Assembly: GCA_902761585.1 (NCBI GenBank)
Contig: CACWKX010000012.1
Coordinates: 62,001 to 126,000, forward strand
Direction of reading: 5' to 3'
Source: an uncultured Lachnospiraceae bacterium
GTDB taxonomy: Bacteria > Bacillota > Clostridia > Lachnospirales > Lachnospiraceae
Length of the DNA: 64,000 nucleotides
A program made the position numbers and the translations under genes. Below are positions 63,633 through 64,000 of this stretch, piece by piece (position 1 is the first letter of the stretch; each line of letters starts with the position of its first letter). The notes beneath the pieces are model-generated. The model was not told where the DNA came from. It searched no databases and saw only the letters and a list, made by a program, of their open reading frames with translations.

Positions 63633-64000
63633 ATGAAGGGAATATTTTCGGTTCTTGTGGAGAACAAAGACGGTGTCCTGTCCGGGATCTCCGGACTGTT
63701 CGCCCGAAGAGGATACAATATTGACAGCCTTGCGGTCGGGGAGACAGACAAGCATGATGTTTCCAGCATGACGATTGTATCGACAGGTGATGAACGAACG
63801 ATTGACCAGATTGAAAAGCAGCTGAACAAGAAGCCAGATGTCATCAAGGTGCGCCGACTCGAGGAGTCCAGGGCAGTCGAGCTGGAAATGATGATGATCA
63901 AGGTCTCCTATTCGGCGACGAACCGGGCTTCGCTGATCGAGCTGTGCAGTGTGATGGGCGCGAAGATTATGCATGTGACGATGAAGTATATGATCATCGA
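63633..64000 (+). CDS. ilvN: Acetolactate synthase small subunit, 3' end outside the window
   Basis: This regulatory subunit binds valine and activates the large subunit. The first ACT domain reads FSVLVENKDGVLSGISGLFARRGYNIDSLAVG, and the second region begins at VSYSATNRASLIELC. Translation starts at ATG 63633, twelve bases after the ilvB stop, with a modest GAGGACGG site. The coding frame is open to the last base of the window, at about residue 122 of about 160. The pair ilvBN would form a holoenzyme. Confidence 0.92.
   Translation, partial: MKGIFSVLVENKDGVLSGISGLFARRGYNIDSLAVGETDKHDVSSMTIVSTGDERTIDQIEKQLNKKPDVIKVRRLEESRAVELEMMMIKVSYSATNRASLIELCSVMGAKIMHVTMKYMII

Overview
The window looks like chromosomal DNA of a strictly anaerobic Clostridia, most likely Lachnospiraceae. 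The evidence is sigma-A type promoters, strong AGGAGG ribosome binding sites, GTG starts, moderately high G+C, a rubrerythrin, [FeFe]-hydrogenase maturases, EpsC-type serine acetyltransferase, glycoside hydrolases and a Feo system with the Firmicutes-type Cys-rich accessory protein. The family assignment is inference. I found no tRNA, rRNA, CRISPR, transposase or phage genes.

Layout. 1-11.2 kb holds housekeeping genes: partial glgX, mnmA, uvrB, uvrA, a serine acetyltransferase, a solitary cbiG and a convergent trmL. 11.4-27.0 kb is the outstanding region, a single-direction 15.4 kb cluster. It encodes a NifH-like Fe protein, two nitrogenase-like alpha/beta pairs, hypF, hypC, hypD and hypE, then hydF, hydE and a DUF362/2[4Fe-4S] protein. 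It is preceded by a clear promoter and a structured leader whose last hairpin is both a terminator and a cage for the first gene's ribosome binding site. 27-34.9 kb holds a CDF metal exporter, a LysR regulator divergent from a C_GCAxxG_C_C redox protein and a TDT-type transporter, a self-regulated TetR gene with two small membrane proteins, a MATE exporter and a 50-residue hydrophobic protein. 34.9-38.2 kb is an arsenic operon (arsP, arsR, acr3 with a broken frame, a small thioredoxin and arsC). 38.6-48.3 kb holds sugar genes (GH27, GH3, GH43, GPH symporter, AraC regulator), interrupted by a low-G+C AAA/DUF4143 ATPase and a PNPOx-fold protein. 48.4-56.7 kb holds a GNAT enzyme, a broken aldo/keto reductase, a second DUF362 protein, an AspT-like transporter, a secreted 5'-nucleotidase and a Ktr/Trk potassium uptake pair. 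56.8-61.8 kb is iron homeostasis: rubrerythrin, a DtxR-type repressor, feoB, two feoA genes, an HMA protein and a FeoB-associated Cys-rich protein. The window ends with ilvB and the start of ilvN.

How the central cluster may work (inference). HypF/HypE make cyanide ligands and HypC/HypD assemble an Fe(CN)2CO unit. HydE and HydF are the radical-SAM and scaffold GTPase steps of [FeFe]-hydrogenase cofactor assembly. HypA, HypB and HydG, the partners needed for [NiFe] or [FeFe] hydrogenase, are not here, and neither is any hydrogenase structural gene. Their place is taken by two nitrogenase-like pairs served by one Fe protein. The arrangement resembles the NifDK plus NifEN logic of a catalytic pair and an assembly pair. 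This suggests a nitrogenase-like enzyme whose metal site carries CN/CO ligands. I know of no described system of this composition. The substrate cannot be read from the sequence.

A second theme is sequence instability. Several proteins carry low-complexity in-frame linkers (UvrA, HypF, both beta-like subunits, TetR). Short direct repeats follow three stop codons, and two genes (acr3 and an aldo/keto reductase) have internal frame-changing deletions.
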